Source: JASFBA01 sp036172265 (GTDB lineage: Bacteria > Chloroflexota > Chloroflexia > DTKN01). From it: DNA of 64,000 nt. How positions within the stretch are numbered: position 1 is the stretch's first letter; each line of letters opens with the position of its first letter. The translations under genes and the position numbers were made by a program. The stretch lies in contig JASFBA010000017.1 of assembly GCA_036172265.1 (NCBI GenBank), positions 24,504 through 88,503 on the forward strand, written 5' to 3'. The notes beneath the pieces are model-generated. The model ran no database searches. It had not been told where the DNA came from and saw nothing but the letters and a program-made list of their open reading frames with translations. Below are positions 40,840 through 49,787 of this stretch, piece by piece.

Positions 40840-41515
40840 CCTGTCCTCTCGGAGATTCCACGACTTTCCGCTTCAGGACGGCGGCGATCTCTTGCGCCGA
40901 GATCGGGCCGGCCCGGAGCACCCGGGGCGGTTCCACCGTCAGGTCCAGGAGGGTGGAAGGGCAAGCCCGGGCACACCTCCCGCCGTCCAGAATAAGCGGA
41001 AGGCGACCCTCCAACTGGGCCCGTACCTCGGCGGCGGTGGTCGTCGGAGGTTCCCCGGAGCGATTGGCGCTGCTGGAGGCCAGCGGCCGGCCCAGACAAC
41101 GGGCCATTTCGCGGGGCAGGGGGTGGTCCGGAAGTCGAACCGCCACCGTCGGCCGCCCTCCGGTTACCCGATCGGGAATCCAGGGCTGTTTCCAGAGCAC
41201 CAACGTCAGAGGACCGGGCCAGAAACACGCCGCCAGAAGCCGGGCCTCGGTTGGCACCTCCCGACATACCTCCTCCACATCCTCGGCTTCTGCCAGAAGG
41301 AGCGGCAACGCCAGTTCGGCCGGCCGGCCCTTGACCCAATACAGCCGCTCCACCGCCGCCTCGTCGTCCACCCGCACCCCCAGGCCGTAGACCGTGTCGG
41401 TCGGGAAAGCCACCACCTCCCCCCGCCGTAACCAGGCCAAGGCTTCTTCCAAAGCCTCTGGATCCTCTGCGCGAAGGATCACCGTCGTCCCAAAGGGGGT
41501 TTCTTCCATCACCAT
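40832..41515 (-). CDS. Threonylcarbamoyl-AMP synthase (Sua5/YrdC/YciO family)
   Basis: Forms threonylcarbamoyl-AMP for t6A37 modification of ANN-decoding tRNAs. 227 residues with RRGEVVAFPTDTVYGLG, the KGRP motif in YWVKGRPAELALPLLLA, FWPGPLTLVL, VAVRLPDHPL and SSSANRSGEP. It lacks the extra C-terminal Sua5 domain, so it is the short form. ATG 41515 or 41509 may be used; both overlap the stop of the upstream propeller gene. Confidence 0.92.
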   Translation of the reverse strand: MVMEETPFGTTVILRAEDPEALEEALAWLRRGEVVAFPTDTVYGLGVRVDDEAAVERLYWVKGRPAELALPLLLAEAEDVEEVCREVPTEARLLAACFWPGPLTLVLWKQPWIPDRVTGGRPTVAVRLPDHPLPREMARCLGRPLASSSANRSGEPPTTTAAEVRAQLEGRLPLILDGGRCARACPSTLLDLTVEPPRVLRAGPISAQEIAAVLKRKVVESPRGQDA

Positions 41516-43341
41516 CCCCCCAGCAGGCCAAAGGTCTGGAGCGCCAACAGGACGATGGCCAGTAAAAGCACCAATCCATACTCCCAGAGCAGGCGGGCAG
41601 TGAGTTTTCCCCGAAAGTGGTGGCGGGAGAGGCTCACCAGGACGTAGAATACGACCAGCAGGAAGGCCCCCCCACTCAGGCCGCCGATAGCCCAGTAGTT
41701 GAGGGGCCAGGTGATTTCACCTACGGCCAACCCCACTCCGGCGGCATAAAGCAGCGCTTGCCCTCGGGAAGCAAAGCGGCGCAACAAGGCCAAGGCCAGA
41801 AAGAACGCCAGCAGGACCAGCATGGTAGCCGAAAAGAGGCTGCGTAGCCTCAAGGCGTAGATCGCCCCGAAGAGGAAAAAGGCGGTCAGATAAAGGGCCA
41901 AATCCAGGAAGAAGTAACTCCATTCCCGCACCCAAGGACGCTCGTCGTGGCGGTAATGCAGGGCCACCAGTTCCCCCAGAAGGACGAGGGCGACGACCCC
42001 TAACCCCACCGAGCGCTCCACCAGACCGGCCAGGAGGCGCAGGAAGAGGAAGGCGGTCAGCGTGAGCATCACCGGCCCGATCCAGGCGACCGGGTCCAAC
42101 CGACGGTGTCGCCCGGCCGGCAGTACCTCTTCCTCCTCCGGTCGGGAAAACTCTACTCCCACGCTCACCACCAGGAGCAGGAAAAAGAGGATCATCCAGG
42201 CGATGGAGACGTCCACTTCGAGGCGTTCTTCTGGTGGGATAAAGGCATAGCGCAGGTCTCCGTTGAGGAGGTCGTAGTAACTGAGGTGCGGAAGGCCCCT
42301 CGTATCCAGGGCCAGGGAAAGGGCACCTACGCGGATGTCGCTTTCCACTGTCTGGGTCATCCAAGAAGTACCGTTGTAAGAGAGGTAAAGCAAGCGCCCC
42401 TGGGAGGCATCGAAACAGGCCAAATGTGGCCAGCCCTGCCTATCCAAAGCCAGGGCGCTATATAGCCCCACCTCTCCCCCGCTCAATATCGTCTCGGTGA
42501 TCCAGGAAGAGCCGTCATAGGCGGCATATCGCAACTCGCCTCGACCGGCATCGTAATAACCGACGCGCGGCCGGTCCTGCTTGTCCAGTGCCAGGGAAAC
42601 GAAGGCTCTGGTGCTGCCTGGACCGTCCACCGTCCCGGTAATCCAAGTAGCACCGGTGAAACGGGCATAGCGGAGTTCGCCCCGGCCGGCGTCGTAATAG
42701 GCAATGTGGGGAAGCCCTCGCCCATCCAGCGCCAGCGAGGCATATCGGCCCACCTCTCCGGCAGAGTCCACCGTCTCGGTGAACCAAACCGTGCCGTCGA
42801 AGTAGGCGTACTTGAGGTCGCCGCGGGCCTCGTCGTAGTAGGCGATGTTCGGCCGGCCATCCTCGTCCAGGGCCAGGGAGGTGTACATCCCCACGCTTTT
42901 GCCGATGTCCACCGTCTCTGTAACCCAGGCCAGGCCGTCGTAACGGGCGTACCTCAGGTTGCTTTCCCCGGCGTCGTAGTAACTGAGGCGAGGAAAGCCG
43001 GCCCGGTCCAGGGCGATGGAGGAGTAGGCCCCCACCCTTCCGACGCTGTCCACCGTTTCTGTTACCCAGGCGAAGCCGTCGTAGCGGGCCACCCGGAGGT
43101 CACCGGCATTGGAATCCAGGTAGGCGATGTAAGGCACTCCTCCCCGACTCAGTGCCAGGGCGCTGTAGGCCCCGACATCGCCGGCACTCTCCACCGTCTC
43201 CACCTGCCAGGTCGGGGCCGGCCCCAGGCGCGGCAGCGGGATGACCAGGGTCAAGGAATGGATGCCTTCGACCAGGAGGATGAGCCCCAGGCCCAGGACG
43301 ACGATGCCGACCAGCGGCAGAATCCTCTCATAATGTGGCAT
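41509..43341 (-). CDS. Seven-repeat beta-propeller membrane protein
   Basis: 610 residues. After an N-terminal membrane helix, seven tandem 47-residue repeats span about 45-375. The consensus is W-x-TETVDS-x-G-x-VG-x-YSSLALD followed by G-x-PHIAYYDAG-x-GxLRYARYDG, so one seven-bladed extracytoplasmic propeller is likely. After it come about nine hydrophobic segments (about 385-605) with an acidic EEEEVLP loop. ATG 43341 follows GAGGGA; a more upstream ATG lacks a ribosome site. It overlaps the flavoprotein gene upstream by 14 bp and the Sua5 gene downstream. I recognise no family for the membrane part; it may be a sensor or anchor. Confidence 0.75.
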   Translation of the reverse strand: MPHYERILPLVGIVVLGLGLILLVEGIHSLTLVIPLPRLGPAPTWQVETVESAGDVGAYSALALSRGGVPYIAYLDSNAGDLRVARYDGFAWVTETVDSVGRVGAYSSIALDRAGFPRLSYYDAGESNLRYARYDGLAWVTETVDIGKSVGMYTSLALDEDGRPNIAYYDEARGDLKYAYFDGTVWFTETVDSAGEVGRYASLALDGRGLPHIAYYDAGRGELRYARFTGATWITGTVDGPGSTRAFVSLALDKQDRPRVGYYDAGRGELRYAAYDGSSWITETILSGGEVGLYSALALDRQGWPHLACFDASQGRLLYLSYNGTSWMTQTVESDIRVGALSLALDTRGLPHLSYYDLLNGDLRYAFIPPEERLEVDVSIAWMILFFLLLVVSVGVEFSRPEEEEVLPAGRHRRLDPVAWIGPVMLTLTAFLFLRLLAGLVERSVGLGVVALVLLGELVALHYRHDERPWVREWSYFFLDLALYLTAFFLFGAIYALRLRSLFSATMLVLLAFFLALALLRRFASRGQALLYAAGVGLAVGEITWPLNYWAIGGLSGGAFLLVVFYVLVSLSRHHFRGKLTARLLWEYGLVLLLAIVLLALQTFGLLGGW

Positions 43342-44767
43342 GGCCGTTTCCCTCAAAGTCATCGTCGGCCGGCGCTTCCCCGCAACGGCGGAGAATCTCC
43401 CGGGCCACGATCACCCCGGAAACCGAGGCCTGGATCAGCCCCCGCGTGACCCCGGCTCCGTCGCCGGCCGCAAAGAGGTTGGCCACCTGGGCCGTCTCCA
43501 AGGAAGGAGTCAGGTCCAGCCGTGAGGAATAGAATTTGGCTTCAACCCCGTAGAGCAAGGTGTGACGGGAGTTGACCCCGGGGGCCAGTTTGTCCAGAGC
43601 CTCCAGCATCTCCATGATGTCCGCCAGGTAGCGATAGGGCAGGACAAAACTGAGGTCGCCCGGGACGGCGCTTTTGAGGGTCGGTTCGACGATGCTGCGG
43701 GCTAGGCGTTCGGCGGTGGTACGCCGGCCGGCACGCAAGTCCCCCAACCGCTGCACCATCACCCCCCCGCTCAACATGTTGGCCAGCCGGGCCAGGTAAC
43801 GGCCGTAGGCAATGGGCTCGTGGAACGGTTCGGTGAAGGAAGTGGAGACCAGCAGGGCAAAGTTGGTAGAAGAAGTTGGCCGCTCGGCGTAGCTGTGGCC
43901 GTTGACCAGCACCACCGGCGGATCGCCGTTGGCAAACTCCGGCGTGACCTCGCCGTGCGGACAGACGCAGAAGGTGCGCACGCGGTCGTCGAAGCAACGG
44001 GTAGTGTACTCCAGTTTGGCCTCATAGAGCACATCGGTCAGGGGAGCCAGCACCGGGGCCGGCACTTCCACCCGCAGCCCCACATCCACCGGGTTGTTGC
44101 GCAGCGAAACCCCCAGCCGTTCGGCCTCGCTGCGCAGCCAGGAGGCTCCTTCCCGGCCCGGAGCCACCACCGCGAAACGCGTCCTCAGCGTTTCCCCGCC
44201 GGCCGTGGTCACACCCACGACCCGCCCCTCGGACACCTCCAGCCGAACGACCGGGCTATTCATCCGCACTTCCACCCGTCGGGCCAGTTCTTCGTACATG
44301 GCCTGGACGATGGCGCTGCAGTGCTCCGTGCCCAGGTGTCGAATCGGCACCGGAATCAGGCGCAACTCATTTAGCGCCGCCTTCCGCTGCCAATCTTCAA
44401 TCTCGTCTCCCAGGCCGTACACTCGCTCCGAGGCCCCGAATTCGCGGTAGATGCGGTCCACGTAGGCGATATACCGTTCCAGGAGGGAACGGGACAGGAA
44501 ATCTCCCAGCCAGCCGCCTACTTCGGGAGAGAGGGTCAATTTCCCATCGGAAAAGGCGCCGGCCCCGCCCCAGCCGCACAGTTGGGCACAGGGGCGGCAG
44601 TGGCGGCATTCTCCTCCTTCCTCTCGAATCGGGCAAAGCCGGTGCTCCAGCGGGCGGCCCTTTTCCAAAAGGAGGAGGCGCAAGTCGCTTTTTCGTGCCA
44701 GTTCCAGGGCGGCAAAGAGGCCGGCCGGGCCGGCCCCCACAATGATCACATCATAGTCTTTGGCCAT
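43328..44767 (-). CDS. FAD-dependent dehydrogenase (COG2509 type) with a ferredoxin-like Cys motif
   Basis: 479 residues. VIIVGAGPAGLFAALELA (8-25) binds FAD. GGAGAFSDGKLTL, FAVVAPGREGASWL and the late LFAAGDGAGVTRGLIQASVSG are typical of this uncharacterised dehydrogenase group. Residues 54-64 carry C-x2-C-x2-C-x3-C, with another Cys at 45, a spacing that could hold an iron-sulfur cluster. The product is predicted to be cytoplasmic. The substrate is unknown. ATG 44767 gives the natural FAD-domain start; the frame is open far upstream over the tryptophanase gene but that is antisense-like noise. Confidence 0.8.
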   Translation of the reverse strand: MAKDYDVIIVGAGPAGLFAALELARKSDLRLLLLEKGRPLEHRLCPIREEGGECRHCRPCAQLCGWGGAGAFSDGKLTLSPEVGGWLGDFLSRSLLERYIAYVDRIYREFGASERVYGLGDEIEDWQRKAALNELRLIPVPIRHLGTEHCSAIVQAMYEELARRVEVRMNSPVVRLEVSEGRVVGVTTAGGETLRTRFAVVAPGREGASWLRSEAERLGVSLRNNPVDVGLRVEVPAPVLAPLTDVLYEAKLEYTTRCFDDRVRTFCVCPHGEVTPEFANGDPPVVLVNGHSYAERPTSSTNFALLVSTSFTEPFHEPIAYGRYLARLANMLSGGVMVQRLGDLRAGRRTTAERLARSIVEPTLKSAVPGDLSFVLPYRYLADIMEMLEALDKLAPGVNSRHTLLYGVEAKFYSSRLDLTPSLETAQVANLFAAGDGAGVTRGLIQASVSGVIVAREILRRCGEAPADDDFEGNGHATL

Positions 44768-44814
44768 TTCTATGTCAGAGCCCCCTCGGATTTTGTGGTA
44801 ACGGGCAACAGTAC

Positions 44815-46191
44815 TTAGAGCGGGGCAAAGCGCGCCATAAAGTGGCGCAGGTAGGGTGGTTCGTAGACGATACGCATGCCCCGCACCCCTTCGGCGCGCT
44901 GGCGCACCTGGGCTACCGCCTCGGCCACGTAATCCATCTGCGTATTCGTATAGACCCGCCGCGGAATGGCCATGCGCACCAGTTCTAGGACCGGGTAGAT
45001 GACCTTCCCGGTGGCCGGATCCCGGCGGGCGTTCATCACCGTGCCGATTTCCACCGTGCGGATGCCCCCCTGAATATAGATTTCCACGGTAAGGGCCTGG
45101 GCCGGGAGGCTGGATTGGGGCAAATGGGGAAGGAAACGCTTGGCGTCCAGGTAGACGGCGTGGCCGCCCACCGGCTCCAGGATCGGCACGTCCAGTTCCT
45201 TCAGCCGTTCGCCCAGGTAGCGCACCTGGCCGATGCGGTAGGCCAGGTAATGCTCGTCCAAGGCCTCCCAGAGCCCGCGAGCGATGGCCTCCAGATCGCG
45301 GCCGGCCAGCCCGCCATAGGTGGGAAAGCCCTCCCACAGGATCAGACGCTGACAGATTCGCTCGTAGAGTCCGGCATCGCGCATGGCCAAGAAGCCGCCG
45401 ATGTTCACCAGCCCATCCTTCTTGGCGCTCATGGTGCACCCATCGGCGTAGGAGAAGGTCTCCCGGACGATTTCCAGGATCGGCCGACCGGCCTGTCCCG
45501 GCTCCCGCTGCTGGATGAAATAGGCGTTTTCGGCATGGCGGCAGGCATCCAGGAAAAGGGGGATGCCGTGGCGGTGCAGCACCTCGCTCACCTGCCGGAT
45601 GTTTTCCAGCGAAACCGGCTGGCCGCCGCCGTTGTTGTTGGTGATGGTGATCATCCCCAGGGGGATGCGCTCCGCCCCCACCTCCCGAATCAGGGCCTCC
45701 AGACGGGCCACGTCCACGTTGCCCTTGAAGGGATGAGGAGCCTGGGCATCCAGCCCCTCTGGAATCACCAGATCCACAGCATTGGCCCCCAGCGCCTCGA
45801 TATTGGCCCGGGTGGTGTCAAAGTGCATGTTGCTGGGGACAACATCGCCCGGGCGGAGAAGAGTAGCGAAGAGGACATGTTCGGCGGCTCGGCCCTGGTG
45901 GGTCGGGACGAAGTAGGGAAAGCCGAAGATAGAGCGGACAGATTCCTCCAGGTTGAAGAAGTTGCGGCACCCGGCATACGATTCGTCGCCGAGCATCAGG
46001 CCGGCCCACTGTCGGTCGCTCATGGCCGAGGTGCCGCTGTCGGTCAGGAGGTCGATGTAGATGTCTTCGGCACGCACCCGGAAGAGGTTGTAGCCGGCCT
46101 CGGCAATGATACGCCGGCGCTCCTCCTCCGTCGTCATCCGTACCGGTTCAACCACCTTGATGCGAAACGGTTCCACGGGCGGGCGAACCAA
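44815..46191 (-). CDS. tnaA: Tryptophanase (tyrosine phenol-lyase family)
   Basis: A 458-residue PLP enzyme. TMSAKKDGLVNIGGF carries the PLP lysine (about Lys258). FVPTHQGRAAEHVL, TITNNNGGGQPVS and LDACRHAENAYF are family blocks. In the substrate region the sequence RTVEIGT matches tryptophanases (VEIG), where tyrosine phenol-lyases have MERG with an Arg that holds the phenol. I therefore favour tryptophan to indole, pyruvate and ammonia. The start is assigned to TTG 46191, five bases after AAAGGAGG; the upstream GTG at 46218 lacks a ribosome site. The ribosome site lies in a hairpin (see 46188-46207). Confidence 0.85.
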   Translation of the reverse strand: MVRPPVEPFRIKVVEPVRMTTEEERRRIIAEAGYNLFRVRAEDIYIDLLTDSGTSAMSDRQWAGLMLGDESYAGCRNFFNLEESVRSIFGFPYFVPTHQGRAAEHVLFATLLRPGDVVPSNMHFDTTRANIEALGANAVDLVIPEGLDAQAPHPFKGNVDVARLEALIREVGAERIPLGMITITNNNGGGQPVSLENIRQVSEVLHRHGIPLFLDACRHAENAYFIQQREPGQAGRPILEIVRETFSYADGCTMSAKKDGLVNIGGFLAMRDAGLYERICQRLILWEGFPTYGGLAGRDLEAIARGLWEALDEHYLAYRIGQVRYLGERLKELDVPILEPVGGHAVYLDAKRFLPHLPQSSLPAQALTVEIYIQGGIRTVEIGTVMNARRDPATGKVIYPVLELVRMAIPRRVYTNTQMDYVAEAVAQVRQRAEGVRGMRIVYEPPYLRHFMARFAPL

Positions 46192-46207
46192 AGGTAGCCT
46201 CCTTTGG
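46188..46207 (-). promoter_or_regulatory. Hairpin sequestering the tryptophanase ribosome site
   Basis: On the transcript CCAAAGG pairs with CCTTTGG around AGGCTA. The ribosome site AAAGGAGG occupies the 5' arm and loop, and the TTG start codon lies in the 3' arm. Translation would require the helix to open. Confidence 0.5.
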
Positions 46208-46245
46208 CCGGTTTTCACTCCATCGTGCGCTTACGGCCAGGGCCA

Positions 46246-46274
46246 TTCTATCCCCTTTCGGGGCAGATGTCAAA
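46246..46274 (-). promoter_or_regulatory. Tryptophanase promoter
   Basis: Minus strand TTGACA (46274-46269), 17 nt, TAGAAT (46251-46246). The spacer contains CCCC-GAAA-GGGG, a palindrome well placed to be a repressor site. Confidence 0.75.
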
Positions 46275-46327
46275 CGAGGGAAGGGGTGTGTCCTAAACTT
46301 GTCGGGGAGATCAGGCGGCCTCCCGAT

Positions 46328-46356
46328 TTGCATATTTGGGCAATCTGTAGTATACT
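46328..46356 (+). promoter_or_regulatory. nuo operon promoter
   Basis: TTGCAT (46328-46333), 17 nt, TATACT (46351-46356). It gives a leader of about 160 nt before nuoA, divergent from the tryptophanase promoter. Confidence 0.65.
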
Positions 46357-46522
46357 GGCCGGCCGTCCGGATTGTGCCCGAAAGGGCAATTCATTCGGAT
46401 GCCGTTATCATCATATGACCAGCCTGCACCGGTCGGCGTAGCCTGGGTCGAGCAGCCCGCGAAGCGGGCGTATCGAGACCGGCGCTGTGCCGCGACCTGG
46501 CGGGCGACGTCAAGGAGGAGGC

Positions 46523-46879
46523 ATGCTGCGTGATTACCTGTTTATCGGTATCCTGCTCCTTTCGGCCGTTCTCTTTGGCGCCCTGATTATCTTTGCTGCC
46601 TACCTTCTCCGTCCCAAACGCCCCTATCCGGCGAAACTCTCCACCTACGAATGCGGTCTGGAAACGATCGGGCCGACCTGGGTGCGCTACCGCATCCAGT
46701 TCTACCTCTATGCCTTGGTCTTTGTGATCTTTGACATCGAGACCGTCTTCCTCTACCCCTGGGCAGTGGCGCTTGGGAGGTTGGCCACCTTGGCCCTGGT
46801 GGAGATGGCCATCTTCATCGGCATCCTGGTGGCCGGCCTGATCTATGCCTGGAAGACCGGGGCCCTGGAATGGGTATAG
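46523..46879 (+). CDS. nuoA: NADH-quinone oxidoreductase subunit A
   Basis: First gene of the complex I operon. 118 residues, three membrane helices, with the conserved loop KLSTYECGLETIGPTW and the second-helix pattern YALVFVIFDIETVFLYPWA whose acidic residues lie near the quinone entry. AAGGAGGAG precedes ATG 46523; the longer open frame has no ribosome site. Confidence 0.97.
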   Translation: MLRDYLFIGILLLSAVLFGALIIFAAYLLRPKRPYPAKLSTYECGLETIGPTWVRYRIQFYLYALVFVIFDIETVFLYPWAVALGRLATLALVEMAIFIGILVAGLIYAWKTGALEWV

Positions 46880-46900
46880 TCGCATACGGCGAGGGCACAG

Positions 46901-47521
46901 ATGAGCGATCCCGAAAGCGTTTCTCCCGAACAACTGGCCCTGGAACAGAGCGGGGTCTTTTTGACCCATAGCGAAAAGTTGAAACTCGTCGAGGGCATCT
47001 ACAACTGGGGCCGGCGCAGTTCCCTCTGGCCGATGATGTTCGGACTGGCCTGCTGCGCCTTTGAGATGATGGCCACCGGAGCCCCGCGCTTCGATTTTGC
47101 CCGCTTCGGCTCCGAGTTCTTCCGCGCCTCGCCCCGCCAAGCCGATGTGATGATCGTCTGCGGGACGGTCACCAAGAAGATGGCCCCGGCTGTGGTGCGG
47201 CTCTATAACCAGATGGCCGAACCCCGCTATGTCGTGGCGATGGGCGCCTGCGCCTGCTCCGGAGGGCCGTTCCGCGACGGCTACAACGTTGTCCAGGGGA
47301 TTGACCTCTACCTGCCGGTGGATGTTTATATCCCCGGCTGCCCCCCTCGCCCGGAATCGCTCCTGGAGGGATGGTTTGCCCTCCAACGCCTCATTGACCG
47401 GCAGCGCCTGAAGGAAGTGCCCTGGTACGGGAAAGAGGAAAAATCTCGGGAGCGGCCTATCCCGCGCTACGGCCCCCACGGCCTGACCCTCCCCGAGGAA
47501 TCCCAGGAGGCGAAGCGATGA
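46901..47521 (+). CDS. nuoB: NADH-quinone oxidoreductase subunit B
   Basis: 206 residues holding the terminal [4Fe-4S] cluster N2 next to the quinone site. Ligands are Cys51, Cys52 (GLACCAFEM), Cys117 (GACACSGG) and Cys147 (GCPPRPE). The C-terminal 40-residue tail is longer than in many NuoB. Its stop overlaps nuoC (ATGA), as in tightly coupled nuo operons. Confidence 0.97.
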   Translation: MSDPESVSPEQLALEQSGVFLTHSEKLKLVEGIYNWGRRSSLWPMMFGLACCAFEMMATGAPRFDFARFGSEFFRASPRQADVMIVCGTVTKKMAPAVVRLYNQMAEPRYVVAMGACACSGGPFRDGYNVVQGIDLYLPVDVYIPGCPPRPESLLEGWFALQRLIDRQRLKEVPWYGKEEKSRERPIPRYGPHGLTLPEESQEAKR

Positions 47522-47997
47522 CCGAGGAAGTGTTCCGTCGCCTGGAACAGGCCCTCCCGGCCGGGGCCTTTCAGGAGGTGCAGGAGAACGGGGCGCGCGT
47601 CTTGGCTCCGGAGTTCCTCCTGGAGGCCGGCCGCTACCTCCGCGATGAGGAGGGGTTCGATTACCTTTCCAACTTGAGCGGTGTGGACTGGATCGAACGC
47701 GGCTACTTCGAGGTCGTCTACCACCTCTATGCCATGCGCCGGGGGGAGCGCCTGGTGCGTGGGGAGGCGTCGGGCGGCCCGCTGGGGCCTCTGGTGCTTA
47801 AGGTGCGGACTCCCCGCGAAGACCCCCGGGTGCCCTCGGTGACTTCGCTCTGGCCCGGGGCCCTCTGGCAGGAGCGCGAAACCTACGACATGCTGGGCAT
47901 CCGCTTCGAGGGTCACCCGGACCTGCGCCGCATCTACCTCTGGGACGAGTTCGAAGGCCACCCACTGCGCAAAGATTACCGGCCGGAGGAGAGTTAA
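47518..47997 (+). CDS. nuoC: NADH-quinone oxidoreductase subunit C
   Basis: The 30-kDa peripheral-arm subunit, 159 residues. The family signature is ERETYDMLGIRFEGHPDLRRIYL, seen here with the preceding DPRVPSVTSLWPGALW. It packs against NuoD. Not fused to NuoD; one base separates the two genes. Confidence 0.96.
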   Translation: MTEEVFRRLEQALPAGAFQEVQENGARVLAPEFLLEAGRYLRDEEGFDYLSNLSGVDWIERGYFEVVYHLYAMRRGERLVRGEASGGPLGPLVLKVRTPREDPRVPSVTSLWPGALWQERETYDMLGIRFEGHPDLRRIYLWDEFEGHPLRKDYRPEES

Positions 47998-47998
47998 A

Positions 47999-49150
47999 AT
48001 GACCCAGGAAAGCGCACTTTCGACACCGCTGGAGGTCGAGGAGCTGGAAACCGAGACGGTTCCCCTGAACGTCGGCCCGCAGCATCCCAGCACCCACGGG
48101 GTCTTTCGGATGGTGGTGAAGTTGCAGGGAGAGACGGTGGTGGACCTGGATCCGGTCCTGGGCTACCTGCACCGTTGCCAGGAGAAGTTGGCCGAAGGGC
48201 GCACATACTTGCAGTCCATCCCCTACACCGACCGCCTGGATTACGTCTGCGCCATGACCAACAACCACCCCTACGTCATGGCTGTGGAGAAACTGGCCGG
48301 TATCGAGGTCCCCCGGCGGGCCGAGTGCATCCGTGTGATCATGGACGAGTTGACGCGGATTATGAACCACGCTCTCCTAGTTGGCTTCCTCCTGAACGAT
48401 ATGGGGGCCTGGCTGACCCCGGTGCAGTACGGCCTGCGGGAACGGGAGAAAATTCTGGACCTCTTTGAGATGGCCTCCGGTTCGCGCATGATGTGCAACT
48501 ACATGCGCTTCGGCGGTGTGGCCCGCGACCTTCCGGAAGGCTTTCTGCCCCTTCTACAAAAGGTGGTGGACGACTTTCCCGGCTTTATTGACGACTACGA
48601 ACACCTCCTGACCACGAACGAAATCCTGAGGTCCCGTTGCAAGTATGTGGGCATCCTGCCTCCGGATCGCGCCATCGCCTACGGCGTCACCGGGCCGGTG
48701 CTTCGGGCCTCCGGTGTAGCCTACGACGTCCGCAAGGTGGACCGCTACTCCCTTTACGGAGAACTGGATTTTGACATCCCGGTGGGCACGGTCGGCGACA
48801 CCTATGACCGGTATCTGGTGCGCATCTACGAGATGCGTCAGAGCATCCGCATCCTGAAGCAGGCTATCGAACGCCTCAAGGAGACGCCGCCGGGCGAGAT
48901 CCAGAGCAAGGTGCCCAAGACGCTTCGGCCGCCGGCCGGCGAGGCCTATGCCCGGATCGAAAGCCCCAAGGGCGAACTGGGCTTTTACCTCGTTAGCGAC
49001 GGCAGCGAAAAGCCCTACCGCTGGCGGGTGCGGGCTCCCTCCTTTGTCAATTTGACCCCGCTGGCCGAAATGTGCCGGGGGCACAAGGTGGCCGACCTAA
49101 TCATTATCTTCGGCAGCATAGATATCACCATGGCGGAGGTGGACCGGTGA
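47999..49150 (+). CDS. nuoD: NADH-quinone oxidoreductase subunit D
   Basis: The 49-kDa subunit forming the quinone cavity with NuoB. 383 residues: LNVGPQHPSTHGVFRMVV and LGYLHRCQEKLAEGRTY mark the quinone-binding His and neighbouring loop. RIESPKGELGFYLVSDGS and RAPSFVNL at the C-terminus are conserved. The hydrogenase-like Ni ligands are absent, as expected for complex I. Stop overlaps the nuoI start. Confidence 0.97.
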   Translation: MTQESALSTPLEVEELETETVPLNVGPQHPSTHGVFRMVVKLQGETVVDLDPVLGYLHRCQEKLAEGRTYLQSIPYTDRLDYVCAMTNNHPYVMAVEKLAGIEVPRRAECIRVIMDELTRIMNHALLVGFLLNDMGAWLTPVQYGLREREKILDLFEMASGSRMMCNYMRFGGVARDLPEGFLPLLQKVVDDFPGFIDDYEHLLTTNEILRSRCKYVGILPPDRAIAYGVTGPVLRASGVAYDVRKVDRYSLYGELDFDIPVGTVGDTYDRYLVRIYEMRQSIRILKQAIERLKETPPGEIQSKVPKTLRPPAGEAYARIESPKGELGFYLVSDGSEKPYRWRVRAPSFVNLTPLAEMCRGHKVADLIIIFGSIDITMAEVDR

Positions 49151-49785
49151 CCTTTACGGTGCCACGACATGATGAATTCCGCTTCCCCGGTTGGGGTCTC
49201 CTCAAGGGCCTCTGGGTGACCGGGAAACACTTTGTCCGCTCCTACTTCCTGCGCAACCGGCGCATCCCGGGCAAGGAACTCTTCCCCGGCGGGCGTTACG
49301 GCCTCTTTATCGTCCAGTACCCGGAGGAGCAGGCCCCCATTCCCGACCGCTATCGGGGACTTCCCATTCTTCTGTATGACGACGCCACCCGAGCCGAACT
49401 GTGCACCGCCTGTATGTCCTGTGCCCGGGCCTGTCCGGTGGGCATCATCCACATCGAGCAAGGGACGGATGCCGAGGGCAAGAAGATTCCCTATGCGGCC
49501 AGTTTCACCATCGAGTACGATGTCTGCCTGAATTGCGGCCTCTGTATGGATGCCTGCGCCTTTGGCTCCATCGTCCTGGACCACAACCTGAAGACGGCGC
49601 GGACGCGGCGGGAGGATTTCCGGATGACCAAAGAAAAACTCCTGCGCCCGATTTCCTATTATGAGAAGATTGCCCCCAGCCTCTGGGCCGAAATGCGCGA
49701 AGAGGCGCTCAAGCGATTGGCCGGAACGATCAACCGGCGGCCGCCGGATGTGGGCCGGGTTCCACGAAAGGTAGCGGAGGGATAA
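49147..49785 (+). CDS. nuoI: NADH-quinone oxidoreductase subunit I
   Basis: The two-cluster ferredoxin subunit (N6a/N6b), 212 residues. CTACMSCARACPVGII and CLNCGLCMDACAFGSI each give C-x2-C-x2-C-x3-C; the second has Ala instead of the usual Pro after the last Cys. GTG 49147 overlaps the nuoD stop and fits the family length. Unusually the gene precedes nuoH instead of following it. Confidence 0.96.
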   Translation: MTFTVPRHDEFRFPGWGLLKGLWVTGKHFVRSYFLRNRRIPGKELFPGGRYGLFIVQYPEEQAPIPDRYRGLPILLYDDATRAELCTACMSCARACPVGIIHIEQGTDAEGKKIPYAASFTIEYDVCLNCGLCMDACAFGSIVLDHNLKTARTRREDFRMTKEKLLRPISYYEKIAPSLWAEMREEALKRLAGTINRRPPDVGRVPRKVAEG

Positions 49786-49787
49786 CG

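Noticed and set aside
42370..43220. Regular repeats that could suggest a repeat array or CRISPR
   Set aside because: Period is 141 bp, in frame, and encodes the propeller repeats; no CRISPR-type direct repeats or cas genes.
44815..46191. Tyrosine phenol-lyase as the product
   Set aside because: The Arg of the phenol-binding MERG motif is replaced by Ile (VEIG), the tryptophanase pattern.
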